Source: Erigeron canadensis (lineage: Eukaryota; Streptophyta; Magnoliopsida; Asterales; Asteraceae). From it: a DNA stretch of 64,000 nt. Positions 34,435-46,393 of the stretch are shown here, one piece after another; position 1 is the stretch's first letter; every line of letters begins with the position of its first letter. The DNA is taken from positions 31,877,516-31,941,515 of the forward strand of contig NC_057766.1 in NCBI RefSeq assembly GCF_010389155.1, read 5' to 3'. Under the pieces are notes generated by a model, which worked only from the letters and a program-made list of their open reading frames with translations, made no database searches and was not told the DNA's origin. Position numbers and translations under genes: made by a program.

Positions 34435-36999
34435 CTTGTTTTTATCAGTCTTTACTATTTACATCATTAAGTTATTACTGTTGACTGTGAAGTATCATAA
34501 ACCATGAAACCTCTGATTGGTTTTATTGTTTCTTAGGCTACTCCAAGGGGATGTTTTTACACACCCTTCTATATCCTTGCTTATCTTTTCTTGTTAGTAA
34601 CATTGAAACATGTTCGTCCTTACTTGTGCATAGGGGATTTGTCCATAGTTAATGGACATGTTTTTAGATATCTTTAGGTATACATGCATAGTATTTATTT
34701 TTTGTTTTTATATAAAATATGTAAGGATGTGTAATGATGTGAAAAATATAAGGATATGTAAAGATGTTTATATGGTTAGAGGTAAAAATAAAAGATTTTT
34801 AAGGATCTATAAAGATACATGTGACAGCTGAATGGGGTTCTCAAAATAAACCATCACGAGAAAGATATTAATATATGCATAAATAATCTCTACCCTTATT
34901 AGGGTGTAGAGACTGCTGGGTCTATTTTTTTTATATATATATTATGTTTATAAATATTTAAATAACTTGTACAGAGGTTATCAAAGAAGTTTACTGGCAA
35001 ACATGGAAAGGAATTGTCAGATAAGGTGGCATTGAAGTTACCAAATGGTGATATCTGGGAAGTTAAGGTAAAAAAGTCAAAAGGTGAGATTTGGCTTAAA
35101 AAAGGTTGGGGTGAATTTGTGGAGCATTATGGTATAAAGTTTGGGCACTTGTTGATGTTTAAGTATGAAGGGTGTTCAATATTTGGTGTGGTTATATTTA
35201 GTTCAAATGCATCAGAAATAGAATACCCTGAAAAGAACATAAATGGTAACAAAAAGTATGTAAAAGAAGATACAAGAAACAGTCAAGTTTCTTGTGGTGA
35301 GTTGAAGACCGTTAAGTCAGAAGATGAGACTTGGAGTGAAGATCAACAAGGTGGTTTGTTGAATTTTTTATTTTTTATTTTTGTAATAATTATTTACTCA
35401 TTCTTTTGTAATTGAACCACCTCCCCGAGTGACTAGTGATTGGACGTCTTGATGTCCTCTCACAAGAAATTGGCCTACTGATTGAGTCTTACTAGGTAAA
35501 CATCTCAGGATGATCTCAGGATGGTTAGGAAAAATGTTTCCCTCGGAAATGGTCACGAGGATATTAGGGTTGTAAACGGTTTGGTTTGGTTCAGTTAGTT
35601 AGAAATTTTGAACCGTTTTTCGGGTTTTGGTTCGGTTAGCTAGAAATTTTAAACCGTTAATTTCGGTTATCCGAAAAAGTCGGTTAAATTCGATTTTATT
35701 TTCGGTTACCCATTTATTAAAGTTATGCTAATATATAAAGTTTAAGTTTTCAATTATAATAATCAATTTACATTATATTAATTAATTTTTCTATGTATAA
35801 TAGACATTTAACTACATTACTATTTTTCTATGCTAATATTTTGTTTTATAAATTAATATATATTACATCTAATTTTGAATTACTTTTTTCTAACCCGTTA
35901 TATTTATGTAATGCAAGTTTCTATTTAAGAATATCATGATTTATTACTTAGAATGTTTTTTATGTGATATTATTATTATTTTAGATTAATATTTTAAACA
36001 AAGTTAACAAAGTTTTCTAAAAAGAGTATATATATATATATATATAAGAAAATTATTTAGAATATCCAAAACTAATCATAGATTGTGAAAGAAAGTTAGT
36101 AAAATTGTTAATATTTTAGACAACAAATACCAAAATTTAGCTAAATAGATATTTAAATGATGTAATCATGTAATACATATATGTCTAAATATACATATAT
36201 ATGATTTATATGTAGGTATATAACAAAATTCGGTTCGGTTCAGTTAACCGCGGGTAATGAATATTGAAAACTGTAATTGAACCGTTACACATCGATTTTT
36301 TGGTTTTCGGTTTTTTCGGGTTTCGGTTTTTCGGTTTTCCAGTTCATTTCTCACACCCCTAGAGGATACCATGGTTAAGCCGCGTGTACATCTAAGTTAA
36401 AGACCCATCTTCCTTGGGTAAACTGAACAACAAAAAACCTCCTTTTATTTTTTGTTTGGTTTTAGATGAAGGTGAATGTTCAAAGAAGATGGAAAGAAAA
36501 AAGAATATGGAGGATGGAAGAAAAGCACTTGAAAAGGCCAAGGCTAATTTCAAATCTGCCAAACCTTTTTTCATTGTTTATATGCAGAAATCATATGTTA
36601 CAAAGAGTGGAGTGGTAAGTATTACATCTTTGGCATCAGATTTTTGAAAAATGAGACAATCAAATTTGGTCTAAGGCCCAAAGTATTCTTAAATAGGCGT
36701 CACGAATACTCAAGTCTTTTTAACATATCTGTTTTTTACATATGCAGTATGTACCAGCTGATTTCAGGATGAAAAAATGGAGGGGTTATACGAACGGACT
36801 CAAATGTTTGCTTCAGCTTAAGAATGATGGAACACTAAAGACATGGGAGGTTATTGCTGATAATGGTTGTTTAGGGATTGGTGATTGGTTGATGTTTGTG
36901 GAAGAAAATGCTATTAAAGTTGGGGATGTGTGTGTTTTTGAGCTGTTGCACAAACACCACAACGTTTTTGGGGTCACAATCTTTCGATCTGCTTCTTAG
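34301..36999 (+). CDS. B3-domain protein with two B3 domains (REM-like)
   Basis: Four exons: 34301-34393, 34975-35350, 36466-36614 and 36748-36999. They join in frame to 289 residues. The first B3 domain (about 12-105) reads FNFLRIIL, then RLSKKFTGKHG, VALKLPNGDIWEVKV, WGEFVEHYGIKFGHLLMFKYEG and FGVVIF. The second (about 193-289) reads FKSAKPFFIVYM, YVPADFRM, NGTLKTWEV-like KNDGTLKTWEVI, and IKVGDVCVFELL...FGVTIF. An acidic/lysine-rich linker joins them. Tandem B3 domains without an auxin-response or RAV partner domain fit the REM group of plant nuclear DNA-binding proteins. No direct target is known. I chose the ATG at 34301 because it lies just before the first B3 strand. Intron 2 (1.1 kb) contains a nested hAT-like element. 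Confidence 0.87.
35409..35556 (-). repeat. Left part of a dispersed repeat split by a hAT-like insertion
   Basis: Matches 62395-62520 ('gacttgatgtcctc', 'cacaag', 'gtaaacatct', 'ggtcacgaggata' words). The remainder of the same repeat continues at 36362-36430 ('gaggatacc', 'cgtgtacatct', 'ccttgggtaaactgaacaa'). The gap between is filled by the element at 35565-36361. Confidence 0.7.
35565..36361. mobile_element. Non-autonomous hAT-like element with 8-bp target duplication
   Basis: A 797-bp insertion begins TAGGGTTGTAAACGG; its reverse-complemented right end begins TAGGGGTGTGAGAAA. It is flanked by GAGGATAT (35557-35564) and GAGGATAC (36362-36369), an 8-bp duplication with one mismatch. The uninterrupted relative at 62395-62575 has GAGGATAC once at the same place. 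Subterminal regions are packed with 'cggtt/aaccg' words, as expected for hAT transposase binding sites. The interior is AT-rich without a transposase frame. It sits in intron 2 of the B3 gene. Confidence 0.85.
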
Positions 37000-37359
37000 A
37001 TTACAGTACTTCATGGTTCTCACATGGGTGATATGGAAATGGAAACAAAGTGGTACATGCTCCTGCAGATTCTGTGTTCTATCAAAGAAGAAGTATTTTC
37101 AATAATTGAGTTTATTTTTCCGATTGATCTCCAATAGCTAGATATGCAAATTACAAGTCATTTGGTGGTACCTTGTACTTTTGGCTTTACTTCATGCATG
37201 TACAATTGGTGTATTTTAAGTCTAATCTCATATCTGTAGCTCAATGCTCCTGTTTGGAGCTTTTGTAATGTACCATTGCCCTTTTTGCTTTTAATGCATC
37301 TACGTATTTTCAGAAGGATGTTAAAGTTAGAATCACGGGACTAGTTAACTAAAAAATCA

Positions 37360-37690
37360 TATAGGAGGCCAGAGCAAATGAGATTTTTCTGGGGTGTTTT
37401 TAACAGTAGTCATGTAAAGATTATACAAGGTTACTAATTACTAAACAGAATAGCAGGGCTATGTATGATGGAAGGCGAAATATGTGTTCTTAAGGTCATA
37501 CAATGCTTATTGGGGTATGCCGATTGGCTGATTGTGAATGACAGTGGTCTTACAGTTGGAGATATGTGTTTTAAAGGTAAGTACAGACCAAATTGGAGTT
37601 ACCATCCTCCTCTGGGCCTGCTTCTTCAATTGCTTACTTCACTTCGACCTGACCAACTACAAGTGCTTTAACCAATATCGCTAAAGGGTG
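37360..37690 (+). pseudogene. Chimeric gene scrap: PLP-fold gene tail fused to B3 fragment
   Basis: 37360-37462 aligns with 25430-25517 of the PLP-fold gene: 'gcaaatg-gattt', 'agtcat-taaagat-atacaa' and 'cagaat-g-ggggctat' words match in order, with indels that break the frame. Directly after it, 37465-37600 reads like the C-terminal half of a B3 domain (DWLIVNDSGLTVGDMCFK), close to VGDVCVFE in the neighbouring B3 gene. No intact frame spans both. It is probably a non-functional product of rearrangement. Confidence 0.55.
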
Positions 37691-37946
37691 AGGAACAACC
37701 TACTTTTTTGCTTATGCTCAATTTGCTCCCCATGAAGTTTTGTGAAGCAGCTAGAAAAGGTCACATGATCAAATAGAAATCACATACATACATTTATATC
37801 ACCTAAAATGTGATCCATTTTGCAATTCTATAATACAGCTCAATCAAACAGCTACAGAAATGAAGCGGGGTGATGTCAAAACACATGGCTAGTACTTGCC
37901 TCTCTGTTCATGTGACAAGACTCTTTATGTACATTCGTGTAGAGAA

Positions 37947-40900
37947 TCATTGGGAGTTGGAACTTTCCTCATCGCTATAAATCGAGTATTCATTGAAGTT
38001 AAAATTTGATTTCTCTTCATCCCACTTAACAATCTCCCTTGCATACTTGAGAGCCTGATCCACACTGTTTGGTTCTAAGCCCTTCACCACTGAAACAAAC
38101 AGCTTGCGATCAGTAAGCGATGCATATAGTTTCTTGAATTTCGCAGCTACATAATGTGAAGCCATTTGTCCCATGGAAGGGCTGTGGTTGATATTGTTGC
38201 TACTAATGTTCTTATTGTGGCTATTGCGGCTCACTATTGGCTGGAAATCACTAAACCAATCACAGCAAGTTAGTGGGTTCCGTTCAAGCTTTTCCTCAAA
38301 TACATCAAATTTGTTCAATATTAGTAGAAACTCCATCTGATCATAAGTCGGGTGTGTCACAATGCTCGAGAAAAACTTCTTGTTTAGCAACATCTTGTTC
38401 ACCGAATTCCCTTCTCCATCAATAGTATACTGATCAAAATCACTTAGGGAAACACAGAAGATGACAACTCGGACATCTTCAAACATCTCAAGCCATTTAC
38501 AACTTTCCCCAAAGCCTCTTGCTTGCACTCTAATAAGTTGGAACCTAGTGTAGGCCATAAAGATTATGACATGTTTACCAAAAAGGAAGTGCTAAACATT
38601 GAGATTATTTGAGCCAAACTTGTGATTTAATTAACAAACCTGAGTGAAGAACTTTGTTGATCGCTGGTGTCATTGCTTTCTACAGGTGATAACCGAGGAA
38701 AAGAAAAATCGACACTAGAAAGCCCGTTTGAAGAAGTAACATGCTCAGCATACAAGATGTCAACATCTGAAGGTATATAGTCTGCTCTCGATATGTTAAC
38801 AGCCTGGTAATTCATACACAATAAGATATTAAATTCAAAGCTTACATGGTTAAACAAATGTCAAAACAATCCATAAAAAGCATAATATTTTTTATTTACC
38901 TGTTCCAAGAAATAACTAGAAACACCGGGAAGTGTTTCTAATTCGTTTCGCCTCTTGTATGTGGCCTGCATGGCAGGATGATTCCATAGCTCTTCAACTA
39001 CTGGTGCATACTCCCGTGTGGCAGCCGGGAATATATCTTCTAAATTACCAGCAACCATAGTTTTAAGAAGCCAATCAGAAAATGTTTTCAGCCTTGGGGG
39101 GATGGCGTAGATAATTTTCTCATCCTCTGCACCCTCACTGCCTGTTCATAGCCAAGATTACTTTCAAAATTTGTCGAATATAAAATTGCTTAACGTATAT
39201 GAGGGCAAAATTTAACAGAACCAAATCCCTACCAGCAGATTCAGTTCTCTTCATTCCGTTCAATACCTCATCTTCAAAGCGTTCACGCCCTTCAAGAAGA
39301 ATCCCAAGGTAGCAATATAGGTTGCTCTGGATTATAAACTTGATACTTTCACGTTCTTCCTCGGTGAACGGGACTTCTTTATACAGGATTTTAGCCTAAT
39401 CATAGATAGCATTTCGAGGTAAATAAATTCAGTATATAAAAAGTGAAAGAAATTAGAAACATAGAATGAGTAGAGATGGAATCACCTGCTTGAAAATGGT
39501 ACTTGTACCAGAACCAGAACATCCAATTAAAAGAAGTTTTTGTGGTGCACTCTGGTCAAAATAGTCTGTCAACGATTGACCAAGTGTGTTACTCAACAGC
39601 TCTCCAGTAGGGTAAATTGTTTTAGATGGAACAGGAAGTGAGAGTACAGCACAAACCAGCTTCGTTCCAGCCTGATTACCACGAAACTTTATATGTTTAA
39701 AGAACTGTGGAGCGAAACAAAAAAAACCACAAAATTCTAACTAAAAATACTCACTTTCCCCCATATATATCCTCTGGTGTTCTTCTGTCCCTCTTCTTGA
39801 TAAGAACCATCATCGTTCACCCAAAAGTGTGGGTTACCAGCACACTGGACTCCAGATAGCTGTAACATTTAAGATAATCGGTTTAAACATACTCTACAGA
39901 CTGTAAACTTTGAATTATCCATCAATGTTATAACTGTAAGATAATTGGTAATTGAACATGTCCTATACATTATTTGATACAATAGATTATCTATCATGTT
40001 ATAACTTCATAACATATGTAACCAGTTAAGAAATACAAACCTGCAGCATTCTTAGCTCAACTTTTGTTATCTCACGACCATTTATAAAAACACCTGTATT
40101 TCCATTGCTAGCATCAGGCATAATGGGAGCCCCAACGTTTAGATGGGGACTAATAATCTTTGAAGGCTTCTCACCCTCCTGTTAAAAGATCAAGACCGAA
40201 CCAACCTTAATTACCATATAAACACAAGAAACAGAAAATCACATAGTACAGGTTACAAAGACTAAATCTTATTACCTTTCCCCAAAGACCGGAAACCTTA
40301 TCATACCAATAATTCCCGGGTTTTAGCTTCTTTGGAGGATTTGGGCAACTTTGCAATACAGAAAGCTCCTCGTGACAAAGTGGTTTCCCATTTACACAAA
40401 CATACTCTGAAGGCAATTGATTAACGGCACATAGTTTTTCAGCCTTCATAATCTGCTTAACTTCCAGGCTATTAAGCAACCGTTTCAACAATCGAGAACA
40501 TTTCCCCAATTTACTCCTCTTTGACTCATCAATCGAATACCCAATACAAGTAACACACTTCCTTCCCTCTGGCATCGACCCCATCGCTCTAAGCACACAA
40601 TTAACACAATACTTTGCATTACAAACTATACACACCTCCTTTTCCGTAAACCTGTTTCCTTTAAGACACCTATAACACGCCCCTTTCCGTGTCTTCACTT
40701 CCGGCTCTTTCCTAACCTTCACACAATCAACTTGACTTCTAACACCAACCTCTTCAACAAACCCCTCGTCTTCCGACTCCACATCACAAAAACTAACCAA
40801 CGGATTCTTCCTCAAATCACACCGTCTCTCACTCTCACCCTTACAATCCCCAACCACCGTCTTCAAACTCGACACCCTCGACGACGGATACTCAAAACTC

Positions 40901-41598
40901 AACCTAGACGCATTCGATACCCAATCAGAATGATTGGAATTCATCTCATTAAAATCCAAACTCTCCTTACACCCATCATTAAACTTCAACGAATTCCCCG
41001 AAAACTCCCTAGACTTATCAAAACTATCCGAAAACCCTAATGTACCCGAACTCTCCCCCTCTCCCCTACCCGACAACTCGAAATCACGGCTAACGAAAGA
41101 CGAACCTAGTCCACATCCACCATTACTACTATCCATCACATCAGTAATCTCTCCTGAACTAATCACATTACTTATAGTAGGCGAAACCGAAACACTCGTC
41201 TCGGTTTCGAGTTCGGGTTCATTTTCGGGTTCAAGTTCAGTACCTAATAACCCTATATTTTTCTTCAAACATTTAATATCACTAATATTATTATTATTAT
41301 TAATATTAATATTAATATTATTATAAATAAGTTGTTGAGAATTAGTTGTAACTAACAAATTGTTTTTGTTAAAGTTGTTAGAGATGATAGATATATGTTG
41401 AGATGTAAGTATAGGTTGTATAACAGGTAAAGTAGAAGAAAACAACAGTTTGTTATTACCGTTACATGAGTTAGTTACGACAGCAGCAGCGGCGACGGGG
41501 ATTTTGTGGAGATTAATTGGGACAGCACGTGGGAGGCCGTGGATTGGTGGACCGTCGTATTCAGTGGCGAAAGAATAGGGTGGTTCGTCTGAAACCAT
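37947..41598 (-). CDS. XLG1: Extra-large GTP-binding protein 1 (XLG, G-alpha-like)
   Basis: Eight minus-strand exons: 41598-40276, 40178-40041, 39859-39755, 39671-39486, 39395-39233, 39141-38900, 38803-38640 and 38544-37947. They join in frame to 972 residues (Arabidopsis XLGs are about 850-890). The variable N-terminal half leads to a Cys-rich region at about 308-351 ([23 protein letters not shown]), then [19 protein letters not shown] and the G-alpha-like half. The P-loop GCSGSGTST (572-580) has Thr where ordinary G-alphas have Lys, as in other XLGs. The switch II equivalent is [16 protein letters not shown], and the G4 motif NKFD is at 851-854. XLGs act with G-beta-gamma at the plasma membrane and nucleus in immunity, root growth and hormone signalling. 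XLG1 is preferred over XLG2/3 by sequence and by gene order. The N-terminus is lengthened by an Asn/Ile tract. Confidence 0.94.
41279..41332 (-). repeat. Coding AAT-type microsatellite in XLG1 exon 1
   Basis: An imperfect trinucleotide run (att/aat units) inside the coding exon translates to an Asn/Ile-rich tract at about residues 92-104. The period of three keeps the frame, so its length can vary without breaking the protein. Confidence 0.85.
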
Positions 41599-41880
41599 AT
41601 TGTGTTAATAATTGGGAATGGAATGGACTGAAACCCTAATTTGAGTGTGTGTTTGGATGGATGGATGGAATGAGGGAGGGATTCCGGTGAGAAGTGAGGG
41701 ATTTGGGAAAGTGAATGGCGTGAAAAGGACAGAGAAAAAAGTGGGAAGAAGAATAAGGCATATGGTATTTGTGTGTGTGTGTGAGTGTGAGAGAGAAAGA
41801 AAGAGTGAAAGAGCAGTAGTAGTATTGAGACAAGAGAATTTTGTCCTTTTTCTCTATGGCCATCAGAATCGAAGGTGATT
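41599..41880 (-). promoter_or_regulatory. 5' leader region of XLG1 with GT/GA microsatellite
   Basis: Directly upstream of the XLG1 start codon. It carries '(gt)n gagtgtgagagagaaagaaagag' at about 41769-41806, which on the transcribed strand is a CT/AC-rich leader common in plant 5' untranslated regions. The opposing short open frames here are artefacts of low complexity. Confidence 0.45.
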
Positions 41881-42129
41881 AGTTTTTATTTTATTTTCTT
41901 TACTCTTTTTTTTTATGATAGTGTTGTTATATGTTTACTTTTTAAAATTTTAGAGGAAGAAAAAACCTTTTTTAACAAGTGAAAGAACTCAATAAATACA
42001 AATTAAAAGTAGTATTTATGTTTGTTTATTAATACATTTTTTGTATAGGTTAAGTATTTAAGTTTATTTTTAAACCCTGCTGTATGACGATATTATATCT
42101 TTACTAGAAGGATGTTATCTGTGTGATAT
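41881..42129. other. AT-rich spacer
   Basis: No coding frame or repeat with a second copy is recognised. Confidence 0.4.
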
Positions 42130-42132
42130 TTG

Positions 42133-42425
42133 TTTACTAGACGGATGTCCGCGTGATGCGACAGTGATGATGGTAACAACGACGGTGTCGTGATGACGGA
42201 AGTGGCGGCGGCGGTGTAAATTAGTTGATGTAAAAGGGTTAATGTGGTTATATAAGAGTTGGAGGTTTTATGTTGTAAGTTATTTCATTGATGGTATTTT
42301 TGGTATATAGGTGGAAATGTTTAAATTCATGAATAAAGAAGAAGGGTAAGATGGTCATTTCAAAGTTTTAATTACTTAAAGGGGATGGGTAGTTTGCATT
42401 ATATAGAATTCTTTATATAGAAGTA
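42133..42425 (-). mobile_element. Helitron-like non-autonomous element (family B)
   Basis: Begins ACTAGACGGATGTCCGCG and ends near 'ttgcattatatag'. It shares with 48298-48595 the block 'gtaaattagttga', 'gttggagg-t-tatgtt-taagttatttcatt', 'gtatataggtg-aaatgtttaaat' and 'tcatttcaaa-ttttaattacttaaag'. On the minus strand it ends ...CTAGT with a GC-rich hairpin-like word just inside. Confidence 0.6.
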
Positions 42426-42951
42426 TAGATATGTGTTTCTAATGATATGGTCGAAAATATATAGTATTATATTTTTACCATAACTTATTGCACCGTCAAT
42501 ATATTTATTTGAAAATCTATAACTTTTGTTTTTCAGTAATCTTATGTGTGGGTTTTTAATGTTTTATGTTACGCGTTACTAATAAAAGTTGAATATTTGC
42601 AGTTTTGTTATTGTATATAAAGTTCAACATGTTTTGTGTACTCTTAAATATATATACTATATTGTTTTTAACCCGGTAAACGACCGGGTATAGATCTAAT
42701 TATTAAATGTTCATGGATATATATATGAACGAACAAAAGTTATGTGTTTGTTCGTTTTTAACTACTAGACGAATAGATTTTTGTGTTTAAGTTCATTTAT
42801 TTCATTTATGAAACATAAATGAACAAACTTATAGCCAAATGGTTCATAATTGGTTTATCGAAGGTTCACTTGGTTACAGCCCTATTTACTTACAATGGAA
42901 AATGTATTAATTTGAGATTTTGAGTTTATAAGGAGAGGATTCTCTCAATTT

Positions 42952-43040
42952 AATCTTAATCCTTGAAAATCAAATGCCAAGATTTAAAGATTATCTTTAA
43001 ATCTTGTTACTTGATTTTCAATCAATGGTTAAGATTTTTC
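42952..43040. repeat. Fold-back element
   Basis: 'aatcttaat...tgaaaatcaa...caagatttaaaga' (42952-42990) is inverted at 42993-43040 ('tctttaaatcttg...ttgattttca...ggttaagatt'). The arms are about 40 bases with small mismatches. It resembles the fold-back in GDSL intron 1 (20427-20480). Confidence 0.7.
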
Positions 43041-43356
43041 CAACTTAACTCAAGTTGGAAAATAACTTAATCGTCTCCTAATTTAAAAAGCATACTTTAC
43101 GAAAATAAGCATGCACGTCGAAGCTTTTTTATGTAAAATTTTTCTAATAATTAAATAAATTATGTTTTGTTCAAATAATATAGTTGATTGTTGCTATTTT
43201 ATCGTAATGTTGTAGATCTTTTTGTCGTCGTCTTGTAAAGTGTGTTGTCTATACGTTACTGCTTGATTCGACTCATTCGTTTAATTTTAGCTTATTTTCT
43301 CGTTTAATTTTTAAATTGCCGTGGTTTCATTACATGTGTTGATACTTGATACTAAT

Positions 43357-43600
43357 ACTAGTGCTCAGGCGTCCAATGAACGGATAGTTTCAAAATATAT
43401 TAATCAAAATTAAAAAAATTGGAATTCTGGTATATTAAATCTCTATGAATACGAAAACTAAATAAGAAAACATATAATGATTAACTCCATACAAATATTG
43501 ATTCCAGTTTACCCTTTTTTTTCAACTTTAGTTAAATAAATTTTTTTATAGTTTGTTATATCTAAACTTATTACAAACAAAAACAACAATTTTAGATTAA
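43357..43600 (-). mobile_element. Helitron-like element (family A)
   Basis: Begins ACTAGTGCTC, then 'cgtccaatgaacgg'. About 240 bases match 53784-54015, including 'tttcaaaatatattaatcaaa', 'aaattggaattc', 'aaatattgatt-cagttta-cc' and 'tctaaactta-tacaaac'. The inverted reading ends in CTAGT. Confidence 0.6.
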
Positions 43601-43616
43601 ACGATTTAGAGTTAAG

Positions 43617-44729
43617 TTGTAACATCCCAATATTTTTATGGTAAAGAAATTAATCCCTTTTAATAGTTTTGACATTAAAGTAATTTCCTGGTATTTTATT
43701 TTTGGATATGTGATTAATTTAGTTGGAACTTTAGTGAATAGCGGATATAATACCCTCTAATTTTGGAAAAAGAGGTGTAGCATCTTGAGGATGTGTCAGC
43801 CATCCTTCCCTTCCTTACTCACCTTTCCTGTTTCTTTCTTGTTTCTTTCAAAAATCAAGCCTAGTTCCATTGTAATCTAAGGATAATAATAACAATAATA
43901 ATCATCTTCAATGATCATAAATTGAAAACTTAGGGTTTGTGTGGTGGTGGTGGTGGCTGAATTTTAGAAGAAGAAAATGGAGGAGATTGTGATTTGAAAA
44001 CCCTAATCTATTGTCTTTCACTTTTGAGATATTGATTTCCATTAACCTAGTTTTTATTTGTTATTGAGAATTAGGGTTCATGAGGATTTTCAAATTTGGG
44101 GATTTTTGCTAGAAAGTGAGTTTTATATAAATTACCCCCAAATTCTTGAATAACCTAGTTTGTCATTGAGTTGTATGATAAGTTTGACTAAGGAGTAAAT
44201 ATGTTAACTTGTAAATATTGAATTGTGAAAATGTTGATTTTCACTAGTTGATTTCATGATGATGAAAATGGTAGATTGAACTATCTAATAAAATTCTGAA
44301 AGAGAAAACAACTTAATGACAAATAAGATAGGTTTGAATTTAAAAAAAGATAGTGAATGATAAGAATGACTAAGTTGAGTAGTCAAGATTATGAATGTAA
44401 GCTTATATGCATATTATGATGTGATTATAGGTTGAAGCTTGTATTTGTGCATTGACACTATATCGAGTTATTGTTCAAGTCGCGGAGGAGATGAGTATAT
44501 TTGCATACATTTATGTATACGTTGGGTCGATCTCCATATGATGATGGATTTCATGTATGGAAATTGATTTGGCGTTAAGCCCAATTTGGGGCATTGTGAT
44601 TATGAGGCCTAAGAACCTCTTGATATGTGATTAACGAGGCCTAAAAACCCCTTGTGTACGAGGCCTAAGAACCTCTGGGGCCTAAGAACCCCATTATGTG
44701 ATGTTTGTTGGTGCATTTTAGGCATTACG
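43617..44729 (+). mobile_element. Probable solo LTR (Gypsy-like)
   Basis: Begins ttGTAACATCCC, a start common to plant Gypsy LTRs. It contains three to four copies of 'gaggcctaagaacctc' (about 44603-44690), a motif I recall from LTRs of this type, and ends near 'ggcattacg'. GTTAAG stands on both sides (43611-43616 and 44730-44735), a possible target duplication, though the ends are not a clean TG...CA. No internal coding region is seen. Confidence 0.5.
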
Positions 44730-44735
44730 GTTAAG

Positions 44736-46393
44736 ATAAACGTCTCCGTTGTTTTGATAATGAGTAACAATACGTATAATGTTTGTAAAATGATATAAAA
44801 GCTAATTTAGGCATACATACGCTATTTCCGAACCTAAAACAATGAGATTTGAAAAGAAGAAAACAAAAGTATTCAGTTTGTTTCTCTCTCTCTTCCTAGC
44901 TTCTTTCTCTTTTGTCTCGTCTCCGGTATATTTTTTCTCTTTTTTCAGGCCAAAATAATTTAAAGTAATCTGCAGCTACTCTTATATAACAATGACTTTT
45001 TAGTAAAAATGTATCTTTTTATCTTTCTTTTCCTTTCATTTTTTTTAAACTTGAGAATTTTATCTAAAGTAATTTTTTTCCATTCTTTCACTATCCAATA
45101 TTTCCCTTCTCTTTCTATCTATTTTAAACTCAAGAATACAGTGTCGGCTTTGCATGTTTCTATTAAGAATGTAGCCCGAACGGTAGAACCCTTTGTTTGG
45201 TCAATTGGTCATGTGTTTCAGTATCGATCTTACTATCAACCATATGGCTTGACAACAATTCTGGTTTTTGAGCCACATGGCTAGACCTTGGGCCTATAAT
45301 ATATAGGTTCTAATTGTCAATGTATAACATATATAAATTGTCGATTTCCATACTTTGTATGAAAAACGAGGTGGTTCGACGTCATAGTGGTATTGGAAGT
45401 ATCTAGTTGAAAAAAAGTTGTTACATGGCGTGATTCCCTTTGTATCCTATTTAATCTATCAGTGTGGTCCGAACCACAAAGTCACAATGACTTCTACTTA
45501 TATCTATGATCTATATCTCATGACATATATGAAGCACAACTTAAATTTTTATTGTTAATTAGTAGGTATTAATAAAAAAAATTTCAACAGAAACTTAAAA
45601 GTTTTTTTTTTTTTTGAACAGCAATTAATTACAGAAACTTAAAAGTAGACTTTGCCTTTAAAGAAAGTCGACAAAACAAGAACTAAGATCGGCTTGGTTC
45701 TTAAAAGCTACTCGTATGAAGTTTTCAAATGAAAAATAAACGGGTTCAAATATTCACTTCCTATTCTTTTACTCGTATAAGATGCCTTATTAGTCAACAC
45801 TCAACATGATCTTGTTTGTACGTCTGAATCGAGTCCAAAAGTATCGGGATAGGTCATGATCTGCTATTTTCGTCAAAAGAAATGGATTATTATAGTTTCA
45901 CGAGGGAACGTTGTTAAATTAAAATATTAGGTACAAATCAACTTTTTGAAATTTAAGCTCAAAAAAGTTACTTAGATCTGGAAATGTATACAAAAGTTAG
46001 TTAAGAAAACTATATAAGATTAAGAGTATTATCCAACTAATCTTAATTTTCATGAACATAATCGAAACATTTTTTTTTTAGAACAACAAAATATTAAATA
46101 AAATATCGTCAAGCAAAATACTTGACGTTGTTACAAAAGTATAGATACAATTACATTATCAAGGAAAGGAACATTACAAGAAAAGAAGCGGGTTTTGAAA
46201 CCACTCATCCCTTGACACACACATTTTTCTACACCTGTTCGTGGACCACACATGCGATTGAGCGACGATGAAATCAAATAGTAAATCCGAGCGATGGCCA
46301 TGGGAAGAAAAAACTTGATCGTTGCGATGTTTCCATATAGCTCAAATAGTGTAAAACATAATCCCCTCAATACACATCTTCTTAAGAAACTTA
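44736..46393. other. Intergenic, no gene recognised
   Basis: A CT-rich run (about 44880-44945) is followed by AT-rich sequence. Frames at 45009-45284 (+) and 46131-46370 (-) show no recognisable domain and no splice partners. A poly-T run is at 45603-45616. Confidence 0.45.

Noticed and set aside
37465..37671. Third functional B3 gene
   Set aside because: Only half a domain, no upstream exon, and it is fused to a broken PLP-gene piece.
45009..45284. 91-residue hydrophobic frame
   Set aside because: The first half is low-complexity Phe/Leu from T-rich sequence; no known domain.
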